A stretch of DNA of 64,000 bases from Sulfurospirillum arsenophilum NBRC 109478 (GCF_000813345.1 NZ_BBQF01000001.1:744001-808000), one strand, 5' to 3'. Shown: positions 9,657 through 18,994, numbered from the stretch's first letter. The notes: a model not told the origin generated them from the sequence alone. Program-made: numbers and translations.

Positions 9657-10186
9657 AAATCCTTTCCTATGCAATGATTCTCTTTTTTGGGATGATGCTT
9701 TTTTTAATCATTAAAGAACCTTATACGATTAATGTGGTCGATAATAATGGCAATTTAATTCCCGAAATTGAACTCTTCAATGCCCAAAATTATCAGATTA
9801 AAGAGGGTCTTATTGAGAGTATTGTACGCTCTGAGCGCGTAGCTCGCTATCAAGATTTTGATAAACTTTATGTTATTAACGCAGATCATAAAACGAAAGA
9901 GGGTTTGCTAGGAAAACTCACTTCTGACGAAGGTATTTTGCAAGATCATGTAATGCATTTTAAAACCAACTCTCACTATTATCGAAATGATGGTGTCTCT
10001 TTGGATGGGGAAGATATCTTTTACGATCTTAAAAAAGAGGTTTTAAGCAGTGAAAAACCTTTTGTTTTTGCACAGCAGCAAAGCCGTAGCCATGGGCTTT
10101 CATTTGTTTATCAGATGAAAGAAGGCACAATAAGTGCTACTAATATACATTCGTTTATACAACAACAAGTAGGGAAGAAGAAGTAG
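9647..10186 (+). CDS. lptC: LPS export protein LptC-like
   Basis: The 179-residue protein has a single N-terminal membrane anchor (about residues 5-23, ILSYAMILFFGMMLFLII) and a periplasmic part consistent with the beta-jellyroll of LptC, which passes LPS from LptBFG to LptA. Sequence identity is low, so the call rests on topology, length and the kdsC-lptC-lptA order. The TTG start at 9647 overlaps kdsC by ten bases. It ends directly before the ATG of lptA with no gap. Confidence 0.74.
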   Translation: MAVKILSYAMILFFGMMLFLIIKEPYTINVVDNNGNLIPEIELFNAQNYQIKEGLIESIVRSERVARYQDFDKLYVINADHKTKEGLLGKLTSDEGILQDHVMHFKTNSHYYRNDGVSLDGEDIFYDLKKEVLSSEKPFVFAQQQSRSHGLSFVYQMKEGTISATNIHSFIQQQVGKKK

Positions 10187-10651
10187 ATGAAAAAACTTAT
10201 AGCACTCTGTTTATGCGCTTCAAGTATGCTTATAGCCGCTGAAGTTGAGGTGACAGCTGATAAATTTTTTGCGGATGAAAGTAAAAAAATCAGTATTTTT
10301 GAAGGGCACGTTGTTGTCATAAAAGAGGGCGATAAACTAACCGCTAAAAAAATAGTGATAGAGTTTGATGATAAAAAACAACCTCTTCGTTATATTGCTA
10401 CAGGCGATGCCAAAGGCAATTTGACAATGAACCAGAAGAAGTATTATGGCGAAGCTGAAAAGATGACCTATGAGCCAAACAAAAGCCTTTATACATTAGA
10501 GAAAAAAGCTTTTTTACATGAGATTGAGACCGATAAAAAAGTCTATGGTGATTTTATTCGCGTAGATCAGATCAGCGGGCAGTATCAAGTGGATGGAAAA
10601 GGTGCAGCACCTGTCAAATTTATCTTCAAAGTTGAGGATAAAAAACAGTGA
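10187..10651 (+). CDS. lptA: LPS transport periplasmic protein LptA
   Basis: The 154-residue periplasmic protein starts with a signal peptide (about 1-18, MKKLIALCLCASSMLIAA). The OstA/LptA fold is recognisable in VEVTADKFFADESKKISIFEG, KLTAKKIVIEFDD and YGEAEKMTYEPNKSLYTLEG-like repeats of short beta strands. It would bridge LptC to the outer-membrane LptD. Its end overlaps the GTG start of engB by four bases, so the LPS genes and the GTPase are probably coupled. Confidence 0.85.
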   Translation: MKKLIALCLCASSMLIAAEVEVTADKFFADESKKISIFEGHVVVIKEGDKLTAKKIVIEFDDKKQPLRYIATGDAKGNLTMNQKKYYGEAEKMTYEPNKSLYTLEKKAFLHEIETDKKVYGDFIRVDQISGQYQVDGKGAAPVKFIFKVEDKKQ

Positions 10652-11250
10652 TCAAAGTCAAAGACGCCTTCTTTGTGAAGTCTGCTTCAAAAATGGAGGA
10701 GACAACACCTGAGGGGATGAGTGAAGTTGCTTTTATTGGTCGTAGTAATGTGGGTAAAAGTTCTATCATTAATGCACTCACCAATAAAAAAGGGCTTGCA
10801 AAAAGTTCATCAACACCTGGAAAAACACGTCTCATTAACTTCTTTCAGATTGTGTTAGCACAAGATGAAAAAACATATTATGCGCAACTGGTGGATTTAC
10901 CAGGGTTTGGTTATGCCAAAGTTTCTCACAGCCTTAAAGCAGAGTGGCAGAAAAATCTGACGGATTACATTAAAAAACGTGTTTCCATTCGTGTTTTTGT
11001 GCATCTGGTTGATTCAAGACACCCTTTTTTAGAGATAGATCAAGCGGTGCATAACTATTTGAGCGAGATTGTAAGACCCGATCAGACAATTTTACGTATT
11101 TTTACCAAACTTGATAAATTAAAACAGAGTGAAATCAGTATTATCAAAAAAAATTATCCCGACGCAATTTTGGTTTCAAGTAGCAGCAAGAAAGGTGTTG
11201 ATAAGGCCTTAGCAGCTATTTTTGAAACGCTTTTTGGAGCAGAATCATGA
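10648..11250 (+). CDS. engB: Ribosome-assembly GTPase EngB (YihA/YsxC)
   Basis: The 200-residue Ras-like GTPase acts in 50S subunit assembly. G1 GRSNVGKSSIINAL is near residues 31-44, G3 DLPGFGYA near 82-89, and G4 TKLDKL near 152-157; the late SSSKKG resembles the G5 loop. Translation starts at GTG 10648 inside the end of lptA and ends inside the start of the acetyltransferase gene (ATGA). Length matches the family. Confidence 0.94.
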   Translation: MIKVKDAFFVKSASKMEETTPEGMSEVAFIGRSNVGKSSIINALTNKKGLAKSSSTPGKTRLINFFQIVLAQDEKTYYAQLVDLPGFGYAKVSHSLKAEWQKNLTDYIKKRVSIRVFVHLVDSRHPFLEIDQAVHNYLSEIVRPDQTILRIFTKLDKLKQSEISIIKKNYPDAILVSSSSKKGVDKALAAIFETLFGAES

Positions 11251-11705
11251 TTTCTTATACCAAAGCAAAACTCAGTGATATTGTCCAAATGCAAGATCTT
11301 GTCAAACCAGAAGTGGAGAAGGGCATTATTCTCTTTCGCAGTTCTGATGAAATGGCAACCAATATTCGCTCGTACATTCTTGCCAAAGAGAATGAGCAGA
11401 TCATCGGATTTGGAGCGCTGCATTTTCATGCCGATGATTTGGCAGAGATACGAAGCCTTATGGTCAAAGATGGCTTTAGAGGTCATGGTATTGGCAAAGG
11501 AATTATTCAAAATCTCCTCATTGAAGGAGAGAATTTAGGTGTTAAAAAAGTCTTTACATTAACTTATCAAAAAGCATTTTTTGAGTCCGTTGGTTTTACT
11601 GAAATCCCCAAAGAAGCACTGCCTACACATAAAATTTGGGCAGATTGTATTAAATGCAAACATTTTCCAATATGCGACGAAATAGCGCTGATCAAAACTA
11701 TCTAA
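11247..11705 (+). CDS. GNAT acetyltransferase, short ArgA-like (N-acetylglutamate synthase candidate)
   Basis: This 152-residue protein is a stand-alone GNAT domain. The acetyl-CoA site is visible as EIRSLMVKDGFRGHGIGKG (R/QxxGxG/A) near residues 74-92. The ending KIWADCIKCKHFPICDE has a Cys cluster typical of the short ArgA-like proteins that serve as N-acetylglutamate synthases in bacteria lacking the kinase-like ArgA. Substrate is therefore likely glutamate for arginine synthesis, but a different acceptor is possible. It overlaps engB by four bases. Confidence 0.75.
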   Translation: MISYTKAKLSDIVQMQDLVKPEVEKGIILFRSSDEMATNIRSYILAKENEQIIGFGALHFHADDLAEIRSLMVKDGFRGHGIGKGIIQNLLIEGENLGVKKVFTLTYQKAFFESVGFTEIPKEALPTHKIWADCIKCKHFPICDEIALIKTI

Positions 11706-12145
11706 ATCTTTTTTGGATCAGTGGATGGCTTCTTTTTGGGCTGGTAATGTCTTCACTCTATCCGCTTATCCCACCTTTTGTTGGTGTGGTATTTTGTTAT
11801 CTAGTGATTCATTTTAACCGTCGTGAAGAGAATGCTACTACTATATTTCTGGGCTTTTTATACCTGTGTTTGTATGATCTCAATAAGGGCTTTTACCTTT
11901 TTTCCTATCTGATCTTATTTGCAATTTTTTATAAATTTGCTATTTATAAAATTCAAAATATTATTACATGTAATAATTGCATCCTTGCAGCTTACGTTAC
12001 GATTGCCTATCTTGGGCACTTCTTTTTGAATGCATTTTTTGCTTATTTGGATAATGAGTCCTTCCCATACTTCTCAAACTACTACTTTTATTACATTGCC
12101 ATTGATTCTATCCTCTCTTTTATGCTTTTTAAGGTAACACGGTGA
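11654..12145 (+). CDS. Small polytopic membrane protein in the MreD position before PBP2
   Basis: The 163-residue protein (157 if started at the second Met, 11672) is strongly hydrophobic with about five membrane segments and many aromatic residues. I do not recognise a motif. It overlaps the acetyltransferase gene and its TGA overlaps the GTG of PBP2, so it is made with PBP2. A similar small membrane protein sits between engB and the PBP2 gene in C. jejuni as I recall (Cj0651). By size and position it could be an MreD-like elongasome component, but the sequence does not prove it. A palindrome (11964) encodes Ile-Thr-Cys-Asn. Confidence 0.7.
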   Translation: MQTFSNMRRNSADQNYLNLFWISGWLLFGLVMSSLYPLIPPFVGVVFCYLVIHFNRREENATTIFLGFLYLCLYDLNKGFYLFSYLILFAIFYKFAIYKIQNIITCNNCILAAYVTIAYLGHFFLNAFFAYLDNESFPYFSNYYFYYIAIDSILSFMLFKVTR

Positions 12146-13935
12146 GAATTAAGATTGTTCTGAGTATCTTCATTTTGGCGTGGATTGCCCTTTTGGTGAG
12201 GGTTTATTATATTAGTATCAAATCGAATGCTTACTATGAAGAGATTGCCAAACAAAATGCTGTAAAAGTAGAAGAATTAGCGCCTTTACGAGGGGTTATT
12301 TTAGACCGAAAACTTAACCCTCTCTCTGTGAATCGTTTGGGTTTTTCCATTGGTATAAAACCTAGACTTAGTTTCAAGGCCAATCGTGCTCTGTTAGATC
12401 AAGAAATTGCTTTTTTAGCAGAAGCTTTGCCTGAGTTTAGCGTTAAAGATTTAACCAAAGAGTATCTCAAAGCTGATTCTGCATACAATCATGATTATGT
12501 TGAAGTCATTGGTTTTGTTCCGTATGACAAGCTCATTCCCCAGTTTGCTAAGATCGCGCAGCATGATAATTTAAGAATTAAAATCACCTCTAAACGGCAT
12601 TATCCCTACGGTTCGCTCGCTTCTCATGTGATTGGCTATGTTGGAAAGTCAAATACTCAAGATGTCGCCGAAGATATAACAGCAAAATTGGTGGGCTTCT
12701 CGGGTAAAACAGGTATAGAAAAGTACTACAATACTGTCTTACAAGGTACCAAAGGCGAGAAAAAAACCAAAGTAACTGCCTTTAACCAAGAGATCGAGCA
12801 AGTCAGTAAAACATTGCCGCTTAGTAATGATTTAGTCTTAAGTCTTGATCTTGAATTACAACAATATATTGCAACACTTTTTGGAGATGACAGTGGTGCT
12901 GTCGTTGTTATGAATGCCAAAAATGGTGAAATTTTAGCAGCCGCAAGTTTCCCTGAATACGATTTAAATAAGTTTGTCACAGGTATTTTACGTGAAGAGT
13001 GGGCACTTTTGGCGAATGATCTTAATCACCCCTTTACCAATAAATTAGTCAATGGTCTTTACCCTCCGGGTTCCATCGTGAAGATGGGTGTGGGTATGGC
13101 GATGATGAACTCTGGTATTATCAGTCCTTCAACTACGTTTGAATCAACAGGTACGATGGAGCTAGGTGGAAGGGTGTTTCGTGACTGGAAAAAAGATGGA
13201 CATGGCATCATCTCTTATGCCCGCGCCATTCGTGAGAGCTGTGATGACTACTTTTACAAAGCAAGCCTCAAAACAGGCATTGATAATATTGCACCATTTC
13301 TCTCAAAAATAGGCTTTGCTGCAAAAACAGGTATTGATCTTCCCCGAGAATTCATCGGAGTTGTTCCGAGCCGTGAGTGGAAAAAAGCACGTTTTGGTAA
13401 AGGGTGGTCTCAAGGCGAAACACTGATTAGCTCCATCGGGCAAGGGTACTTCCTTACCACACCAGTACAAGTTGCAAAGTACACCGCTTTTTTAGCGACA
13501 GGCAATGGCGTGACACCACATTTTGTGCGCAAAATTAACGATAAAATGATTGATTTTCCTGTGGATCCAAATATTGTCAGTGAGAGTGAAAAGCGTTTTT
13601 TAAAGGTGACACGTGAAGGTATGTATGACGTTGCCAACGTTCCTGGTGGTACGGCACTTAGACACATTAACGTTACAGCGCCATTTAAGATAGCAGCAAA
13701 AACGGGAACAGCACAAGTTGTTGGTCTTTCTCAAACCGATAAAAAGCGTATGCGTGAGGAAGATATGGACTATTACCAACGCTCTCACGCATGGCTCACT
13801 ACCTATGGACCGTATGAAAACCCTCAATTTGTTGTCACTGTTTTGGTTGAACACGGTGGACATGGTGGGTCTGAAGGTGGTCCGATTGCTTCAAAAGTCT
13901 ATGACAAACTTTATCAAATGGGCTATATTAAATAA
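12142..13935 (+). CDS. mrdA: Penicillin-binding protein 2 (cell elongation transpeptidase)
   Basis: The 597-residue class B PBP cross-links peptidoglycan during elongation. A membrane anchor is at about 4-24. The dimerisation/pedestal domain follows (EELAPLRGVILDRK, GVIG-like YGSLASHVIGYVGK), then the transpeptidase with the active-site SxxK in PPGSIVKMGVG (near residue 312), SxN-type SCDDYF (near 363) and KTG in AAKTGTAQV (near 519). The GTG start overlaps the upstream membrane gene by four bases. This closes the plus-strand run that begins at tatD or earlier. Confidence 0.93.
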   Translation: MRIKIVLSIFILAWIALLVRVYYISIKSNAYYEEIAKQNAVKVEELAPLRGVILDRKLNPLSVNRLGFSIGIKPRLSFKANRALLDQEIAFLAEALPEFSVKDLTKEYLKADSAYNHDYVEVIGFVPYDKLIPQFAKIAQHDNLRIKITSKRHYPYGSLASHVIGYVGKSNTQDVAEDITAKLVGFSGKTGIEKYYNTVLQGTKGEKKTKVTAFNQEIEQVSKTLPLSNDLVLSLDLELQQYIATLFGDDSGAVVVMNAKNGEILAAASFPEYDLNKFVTGILREEWALLANDLNHPFTNKLVNGLYPPGSIVKMGVGMAMMNSGIISPSTTFESTGTMELGGRVFRDWKKDGHGIISYARAIRESCDDYFYKASLKTGIDNIAPFLSKIGFAAKTGIDLPREFIGVVPSREWKKARFGKGWSQGETLISSIGQGYFLTTPVQVAKYTAFLATGNGVTPHFVRKINDKMIDFPVDPNIVSESEKRFLKVTREGMYDVANVPGGTALRHINVTAPFKIAAKTGTAQVVGLSQTDKKRMREEDMDYYQRSHAWLTTYGPYENPQFVVTVLVEHGGHGGSEGGPIASKVYDKLYQMGYIK

Positions 13936-13968
13936 TAGACTTTTTACGAGGGTTATGAACGAAGTCTA

Positions 13969-13986
13969 ATCTTTACATGTAAAGAT
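13969..13986. repeat. 18-bp perfect palindrome between convergent genes
   Basis: ATCTTTACATGTAAAGAT is a perfect 18-base palindrome that fills the 51-base gap between the stop codons of mrdA (+) and the PfpI-like gene (-); it abuts the latter's stop codon. It is an extended member of the TTACATGTAA family. It may act as a weak bidirectional terminator but has no loop or GC stem, so a DNA-level role seems likelier. Confidence 0.8.
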
Positions 13987-14565
13987 TTAAAGTGCGCTCA
14001 CGTCGATACTGTATTCGATTTTTTCTGCAACTTCTTGGGCTAAAGCTACACCAAAAAGTTCACGCAAAAGGTAAAACCCTAACTCTATTCCAGAGCTCAC
14101 TCCTCCTGCGGTAATAACCTTCCCATCTTGAACCACTTTAGATGAAACAACATTAACGCCATAGCGTGAAAGCTCATCAAAAGCGCTGTGGTAGGTGGTA
14201 GCTTCTTTCCCCAACAACACGCCAGCTTCCGCAAGGAAAAATGCTCCTGTGCAGACAGAAGCAAGGTAAGTGACCTCTTCTTTGTGTTGTTTGATAAAGT
14301 CTTGCATAGAGGGCTCTTTCATCCATTGCGTACGACCTTTTCCACCAGGAAAAAGCAAAATATCGACCTTTGGGCAATTCTCCAAACTAACGTCGGGAAG
14401 AACTCTAAGACCGTTAAAGGCATGAACAGGCTCAAGTGTTGGTGCGATTAAGAGAACTTTCGTGCTATTGGACTGTATTTTGTTGATGTAACTCAGTACT
14501 TCGAAGGGGGCCACAAAATCAAGCTCTTCGACGTTTGGGAAGATGACAATACCGATGGTAATCAT
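13987..14565 (-). CDS. DJ-1/PfpI family protein
   Basis: The 192-residue protein has the class I glutamine amidotransferase-like fold of DJ-1/PfpI. The nucleophile elbow is SVCTGAFFLAEAG near residues 103-115, with Cys105 the likely nucleophile, and a following TTYH supplies a His. The opening MITIGIVIFPNVEELDFVAPFEV resembles isonitrile hydratases and the N-terminal half of GlxA-type regulators; here no AraC DNA-binding domain follows. Function could be glyoxalase/deglycase, isonitrile hydratase or stress protein. It is followed on its strand by nothing before mrdA and lies four bases after ybeY. Confidence 0.85.
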   Translation of the reverse strand: MITIGIVIFPNVEELDFVAPFEVLSYINKIQSNSTKVLLIAPTLEPVHAFNGLRVLPDVSLENCPKVDILLFPGGKGRTQWMKEPSMQDFIKQHKEEVTYLASVCTGAFFLAEAGVLLGKEATTYHSAFDELSRYGVNVVSSKVVQDGKVITAGGVSSGIELGFYLLRELFGVALAQEVAEKIEYSIDVSAL

Positions 14566-14568
14566 AGG

Positions 14569-14988
14569 CTACTCCTCTGTACGAACAATCAAACTTTCTG
14601 GTAAATTATACTGCTTTATCCACGCTTTTTCCCTCTCTCGCATCTCACCGTTATCGACTTCGTGATCAAAGCCTAAAAGATGAAGCATTCCATGGATAAA
14701 CAAAAGTGTAATCTCTTCTTCGATCGTATGCCCTAGCTCTTTGGCTTTTTCATCTGCTAATTCGTAATTAATAACGATCGAACCAAGTGGTGCGTGAGGA
14801 AAATTTTCTACGGGGAAGCTGAGCACATCCGTGGTTTTATCCATCCCTCGATGCTCTAGGTTTAGCTCATGCATGCTTTTGCCATCAATCATAATCAGCT
14901 CAACTTCTTTTTGCGAATGCTCTTTACAAATTTGTTCTAATATCGTTACATGTAAAGGGGTGTTGGATTCATTTTCAATGAGTAGCAT
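14569..14988 (-). CDS. ybeY: rRNA maturation endoribonuclease YbeY
   Basis: The 139-residue zinc enzyme processes rRNA 3' ends and takes part in ribosome quality control. The zinc-binding signature HGMLHLLGFDH lies near residues 109-119, giving the H3 motif, and the family block TTDVLSFPVE is near 55-64. Length is close to the usual 150. It lies 12 bases after the MurF-N-like gene and 4 bases before the PfpI-like gene on the minus strand. A palindrome (14946) near its start encodes Leu-His-Val-Thr. Confidence 0.93.
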   Translation of the reverse strand: MLLIENESNTPLHVTILEQICKEHSQKEVELIMIDGKSMHELNLEHRGMDKTTDVLSFPVENFPHAPLGSIVINYELADEKAKELGHTIEEEITLLFIHGMLHLLGFDHEVDNGEMREREKAWIKQYNLPESLIVRTEE

Positions 14989-15000
14989 AGAGTGCTCCTT

Positions 15001-16005
15001 TTAAAACAGGCTTGGTTGTGTAGTAAATGTTTTGATAAAGAGTGACTCGTAAGCTTCTTTATCTCCTAAAATAAGGGCGTATTGAAAAGATTTTTGCGCT
15101 AAGCGTGAGAGTTCATCCACCGTGTCAAAGAGAAGGATTTCACCGTCATATGGGATGTCGCGATGAAAATTTTTAGGAAGTGCTAAAATGATATGAGAGC
15201 GTTCAATGTGTGTTTGCATATACGCTAGTAATGCAGGTAACAGCGAAGCGTGAGGCTCAAAGATAAGTGCTTTATCACTGCTTCCAAACTCTTTTTTACA
15301 GAGTGCATGGGTGATGAATTGTGGGTAAAAATGCTCACAAAAGCCAAGATTTTCTAAACTATAAGCGATGCTATGGGTGTCACAAAACTCAAGTAAGCAG
15401 AGTAACTCTTCCACAAAAAGCGATGGAATTTTTTGCTCTGAAAAGTAGCGATCTTGATGCCAAAAAGAGCTGAGAAACAGGCCTTTGGCGATGATGGTAG
15501 GCTTTACATGTAAAGAGGTTTCAACTTTGTGTGCGACCGGTGCAATTTGATGCGCTAAGCTGTGATCGCTGAGGCAAAAGCGTTCTTCCTCTTTCGCGTT
15601 TAACACCGTTTTGGCAATTGCAAACAGATTTCCACGCAGACGTTTGATGTTTTTGGGCGTTTGAATCATCTCTAGGAGTGCTTCTTGAATAGGAGAAAGT
15701 AGCACGATCGTAAGGGATTTTTGGGTAATGGTATAACGCAACAGCTTGATAAGTGTCTGCTCAATAGAGGTGACCTCTATCCAAGCGCACTCATCATCTT
15801 CATTGGCAAACGAAAGAGTGGTCACAATGGCGTAAGCACCTTTTTCAAGAGCTTGATGGATCAGTTCGCGTGACGCGGTCGTGTCGATGAACAGATCGCC
15901 ATGAGAAATGCGAGAAGCCTCAAGATGAATCGAGGCAAACGCATCAATGGGAGGTGTTGTGCGTAATTTCCCATCGATAATACGTACAAAGTTATCTATC
16001 TTCAT
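15001..16005 (-). CDS. Conserved protein with a MurF-N-terminal-like domain, no visible ATP-binding core
   Basis: The 334-residue protein starts with a segment (about 1-90) that resembles the N-terminal UDP-MurNAc-peptide-binding domain of MurF/MurE: ISHGDLFIDTTASRELIHQALEKGAYAIVTT has the GDLFVA...A.EKGA pattern. No GTNGKT/GTSGKS P-loop is seen afterwards, so it is not a working Mur ligase. The C-terminal half is unrecognised, ending in a cluster that may be a Rossmann-like fold. It overlaps metG by four bases; a gene of unknown function lies at this spot in C. jejuni too (Cj0837c, from memory). One palindrome (15504) encodes Leu-His-Val-Lys. Confidence 0.7.
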   Translation of the reverse strand: MKIDNFVRIIDGKLRTTPPIDAFASIHLEASRISHGDLFIDTTASRELIHQALEKGAYAIVTTLSFANEDDECAWIEVTSIEQTLIKLLRYTITQKSLTIVLLSPIQEALLEMIQTPKNIKRLRGNLFAIAKTVLNAKEEERFCLSDHSLAHQIAPVAHKVETSLHVKPTIIAKGLFLSSFWHQDRYFSEQKIPSLFVEELLCLLEFCDTHSIAYSLENLGFCEHFYPQFITHALCKKEFGSSDKALIFEPHASLLPALLAYMQTHIERSHIILALPKNFHRDIPYDGEILLFDTVDELSRLAQKSFQYALILGDKEAYESLFIKTFTTQPSLF

Positions 16006-17933
16006 CCAATAGAAGCGCCACTTTGACGAGGACGTTCTGGGCGAACTAAACAGAGTCCCTCTTTATCTTTGGCTGCTAGTAACATCCCTTGGCTAAGTAA
16101 TCCTTTGATCGTGGCAGGTTTCAAGTTTGTAACGACACAGACTTGCGTGTTTAAAAGCTCTTCGGGGGTGTAGTACTCACGAATACCTGCGACAATTTGT
16201 CTAGGTTCAGCCTCTCCTAAATCAACCTTGAGTTTCAAAAGACGATCGCTTCCCTCTAAGATGCTTGCTTCAATAATCGTTCCAATTTTAAGGGATGTCT
16301 CAAAAAATTGGTCAATCGTGATGATAGACTCTACTTTATGTGTCTCTTTTTTGCTTTTAACAGGGGCGGGTTCAACGACTGCAGGTGCAGGTTGCGCCAT
16401 TAACTCTTCTTCAATGCGTGGGAAAAGAGGCGGTACTTTTTCAATGGTAAATTCATCCAAAAATGTTTTACGAACAACGATTTTGTCATAGTTTGCCGTG
16501 TTGATCTCAAAGCCCATTGCTTTTGCAATGGTTGATGTTGTTTTTGGCATAACAGGGTGTAGAAGGATAGAAACACGCGCTAAGATGTTTGAAACAAGTG
16601 CCACGAGTGCGAGTGCTTGATCTTCTTTACCTTCTTTGATTTTCACCCATGGTTCATGCACGGTGATGGCTTGGTTGGCAATACTGAGTGCTTTCCATAG
16701 ATCTTCAAGATAACGGTTCGTTTGAAGCTCTTGTAGGGTGTTCTCTACATTTTTTAAGATCTCATCAACAGCAGTTAATTCGCTCGCATGGAAGGTGTTA
16801 ACATCTTTTGAGTTCACAACGCCATTGCTGTATTTTCCACTCATTCCGATGATGCGGTTAAGCAGGTTTCCAAGTTCATTGCCAAGATCGGAGTTGATGC
16901 GATCCATCAATGCTTTTTGACTAAAGTCACCATCTTGTCCAAACGGAACTTCGCGAAGCATAAAGTATCTAAAGTTTTCGAGCCCATACGCATCTGCAAC
17001 CTCTTTTGGGTTGACAACATTGCCTTTGCTTTTACTCATTTTTTCACCATTTCTTGTCCACCAACCGTGTGCCGCAACGTGTTTTGGCAGAGCCAAACCA
17101 AGGCTCATCAAAAATGCTGGCCAGTAGATAGCATGGAAGCGAAGAATGTCTTTTCCGACTAAGTGCATTGTGGCTGGCCAGAAATCCATATTCTTTTCAT
17201 CCGTACCATAACCAAGTGCGGTGGTGTAGTTTAAAAGGGCATCCAGCCATACGTACATGACATGCTTGTCGTCATTCATGCTTGCAGGTAGTTTGACACC
17301 CCAGTCAAAGCTAGTGCGTGTGATGGAGAGGTCACGAAGACCTTGTTTCACAAAGCTAATGACTTCGTTTTTTTTACCTTTTGGAAGAACACATTTCTCA
17401 TCATTGTTGTACCATTTGATGAGATCTTCTTGGTACTTAGAGAGCTTGAAGAAGTAGCTCTCTTCTTTAACAAGGCGCGTAAGCTTGCCACAATCGGGGC
17501 ATTTGTCTTCATCCACCAGTTGAGTGTCGGTAAAGAAGGTCTCACAGCTGACACAGTAGTGACCTTCGTATTCACCTTTGTAAATGTCACCTTTGTCAAA
17601 CATCACTTGAAACGCTTTTTGCACACCCGTTTTATGCTCAGCATCCGTGGTGCGGATAAATTTGTCATAACTGATGTCAAACTCATCCCAAAGGGCGCGG
17701 AATTTGCCACTGATCTCATCAGCGTATGCTTGTGGTGTTTTGTTTCGCAATTTTGCAGCTTCTTCGATCTTTTGACCGTGTTCATCGGTTCCTGTTAAGA
17801 AAAAAGTCTCATAGCCTTTCAAACGATAATAGCGTGCCATCGTATCAGCGATGATCGTTGTGTACGCATGTCCGATATGCGGAACATCGTTAACATAGTA
17901 AATTGGGGTGGTAATGTAGGCTTTTTGGGACAT
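16002..17933 (-). CDS. metG: Methionyl-tRNA synthetase with C-terminal tRNA-binding domain
   Basis: The 643-residue class I synthetase charges tRNA-Met. The HIGH motif is VNDVPHIGHAYT (about 13-24), a zinc knuckle is CVSCETFF...CPDC (about 128-150), and KMSKS is NGEKMSKSKGNVV near residue 300. The anticodon-binding helical domain follows, then a linker rich in Ala and Pro (about 510-535), and a C-terminal EMAPII-like tRNA-binding domain (about 545-643, IGTIIEASILEGSDRLLKLKVD) used for dimerisation and tRNA capture. It heads a minus-strand group with the MurF-N-like gene and ybeY. Confidence 0.97.
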   Translation of the reverse strand: MSQKAYITTPIYYVNDVPHIGHAYTTIIADTMARYYRLKGYETFFLTGTDEHGQKIEEAAKLRNKTPQAYADEISGKFRALWDEFDISYDKFIRTTDAEHKTGVQKAFQVMFDKGDIYKGEYEGHYCVSCETFFTDTQLVDEDKCPDCGKLTRLVKEESYFFKLSKYQEDLIKWYNNDEKCVLPKGKKNEVISFVKQGLRDLSITRTSFDWGVKLPASMNDDKHVMYVWLDALLNYTTALGYGTDEKNMDFWPATMHLVGKDILRFHAIYWPAFLMSLGLALPKHVAAHGWWTRNGEKMSKSKGNVVNPKEVADAYGLENFRYFMLREVPFGQDGDFSQKALMDRINSDLGNELGNLLNRIIGMSGKYSNGVVNSKDVNTFHASELTAVDEILKNVENTLQELQTNRYLEDLWKALSIANQAITVHEPWVKIKEGKEDQALALVALVSNILARVSILLHPVMPKTTSTIAKAMGFEINTANYDKIVVRKTFLDEFTIEKVPPLFPRIEEELMAQPAPAVVEPAPVKSKKETHKVESIITIDQFFETSLKIGTIIEASILEGSDRLLKLKVDLGEAEPRQIVAGIREYYTPEELLNTQVCVVTNLKPATIKGLLSQGMLLAAKDKEGLCLVRPERPRQSGASIG

Positions 17934-17966
17934 CGTTTTTCCTAGTTAAATTGATTCATTGTATTG

Positions 17967-18164
17967 TTAAAACTCAAATCCGCCACCTTGTCCTTTGGCC
18001 ATACTTTCGTAAACGGCTTTGACATAGGTTTTGCGGGTATCACACTCAAATATCTTTTCACAGTCACTGCATGTCACAACGTCTTTACTTTGTTGGCATG
18101 CTTGTAATAGTGCTTTTTTTTCTTGCAACTCTTGTTCGTAAATATCGCTTACTTCACTACTCAT
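17967..18164 (-). CDS. Small conserved Cys-containing protein between metG and fbp
   Basis: The 65-residue product ([17 protein letters not shown]...) has a central pair of Cys motifs, [13 protein letters not shown], in the spacing CxxCx4-5C, which suggests metal binding. An upstream in-frame start (18179) would lengthen it to 70 residues, but ATG at 18164 gives the common eight-base overlap with the fbp stop. A small gene at the same place exists in C. jejuni (Cj0839c, from memory). No function is known to me. Confidence 0.75.
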   Translation of the reverse strand: MSSEVSDIYEQELQEKKALLQACQQSKDVVTCSDCEKIFECDTRKTYVKAVYESMAKGQGGGFEF

Positions 18165-18993
18165 AACACTTCCGAACACGTTCTATCTCTGCATGCGAGC
18201 CAAAGAAACACGGTGTAGTATCGTGTGGATGTGAAGGGGTGAGATCAAGTACTCTTTTTGTGCCATCAATCGCTTCGCCACCTGCTTTTTCATAGACAAA
18301 GGCAAAAGGGAAGACTTCAAAAATCATACGTAGTTTTCCTTTGGGTACATCGCTTGTTGCTGGGTAAGAGAAGAGTCCGCCACCTTTGAGAAGGATTTGA
18401 TGCAAGTCTGGCACCATACCGCCCGAATAACGTAAACGGTAACCATCAGCAAAGATCGCATCGATCATTGCTTTGTGACGCGGTTCCCAACACATTTGGG
18501 TTGAGCCTGGAGCATTGATCTTGCCTTTTTCTTTTAGGTTAATCTCTTTGATAAAGACAAATTCACCGTTTTTGTTCAAACGATACATCTTGACATCATC
18601 TTCGGCAATGACGAGTTCAACACGTGGGCCATAGACAACATAAACAGCCGCTTTGAGGTGTTTACCAGCGTATCCGCCTTCGTAAATACCGAATATTGAG
18701 CCAACACTCAGGTTAACATCAATCAAGCTTGAACCATCAAGTGGGTCGTAACCAACACCGTAAATCCCGTTTACATGTAAAGGTGTTTTCTCCTCTTTCT
18801 CTTCACTGACAATCTCTTTGATGCAAGCCACTTTAGCAAACTCTTCTTCAATGATGAGGTCACTTTTGATGTCCAGTTTGAGCTGTGTATCACCTGTAGA
18901 GTTAATGTTCTCAGAATACCCTGTATCATCAAACTCAATCGCTTCTCGAATACGGATGGCGGAACGTTTTATAGCATCATAAATTTTTTGCAT
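18157..18993 (-). CDS. fbp: Fructose-1,6-bisphosphatase, class I
   Basis: The 278-residue enzyme hydrolyses fructose 1,6-bisphosphate in gluconeogenesis, fitting growth on organic acids such as lactate. The metal and phosphate-binding signature [18 protein letters not shown] is near residues 77-94, and the C-terminal half contains the substrate loop [14 protein letters not shown] near 186-199. It is somewhat shorter than the typical 330 residues, as in other campylobacterial forms. It overlaps the downstream small gene and follows mobB with one base between. A palindrome (18771) encodes Pro-Leu-His-Val-Asn. Confidence 0.93.
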   Translation of the reverse strand: MQKIYDAIKRSAIRIREAIEFDDTGYSENINSTGDTQLKLDIKSDLIIEEEFAKVACIKEIVSEEKEEKTPLHVNGIYGVGYDPLDGSSLIDVNLSVGSIFGIYEGGYAGKHLKAAVYVVYGPRVELVIAEDDVKMYRLNKNGEFVFIKEINLKEKGKINAPGSTQMCWEPRHKAMIDAIFADGYRLRYSGGMVPDLHQILLKGGGLFSYPATSDVPKGKLRMIFEVFPFAFVYEKAGGEAIDGTKRVLDLTPSHPHDTTPCFFGSHAEIERVRKCYE

Positions 18994-18994
18994 G

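Noticed and set aside
17343-17798. Plus-strand 151-codon frame
   Set aside because: It is antisense to metG with Phe/Val-rich composition and no homology signal.
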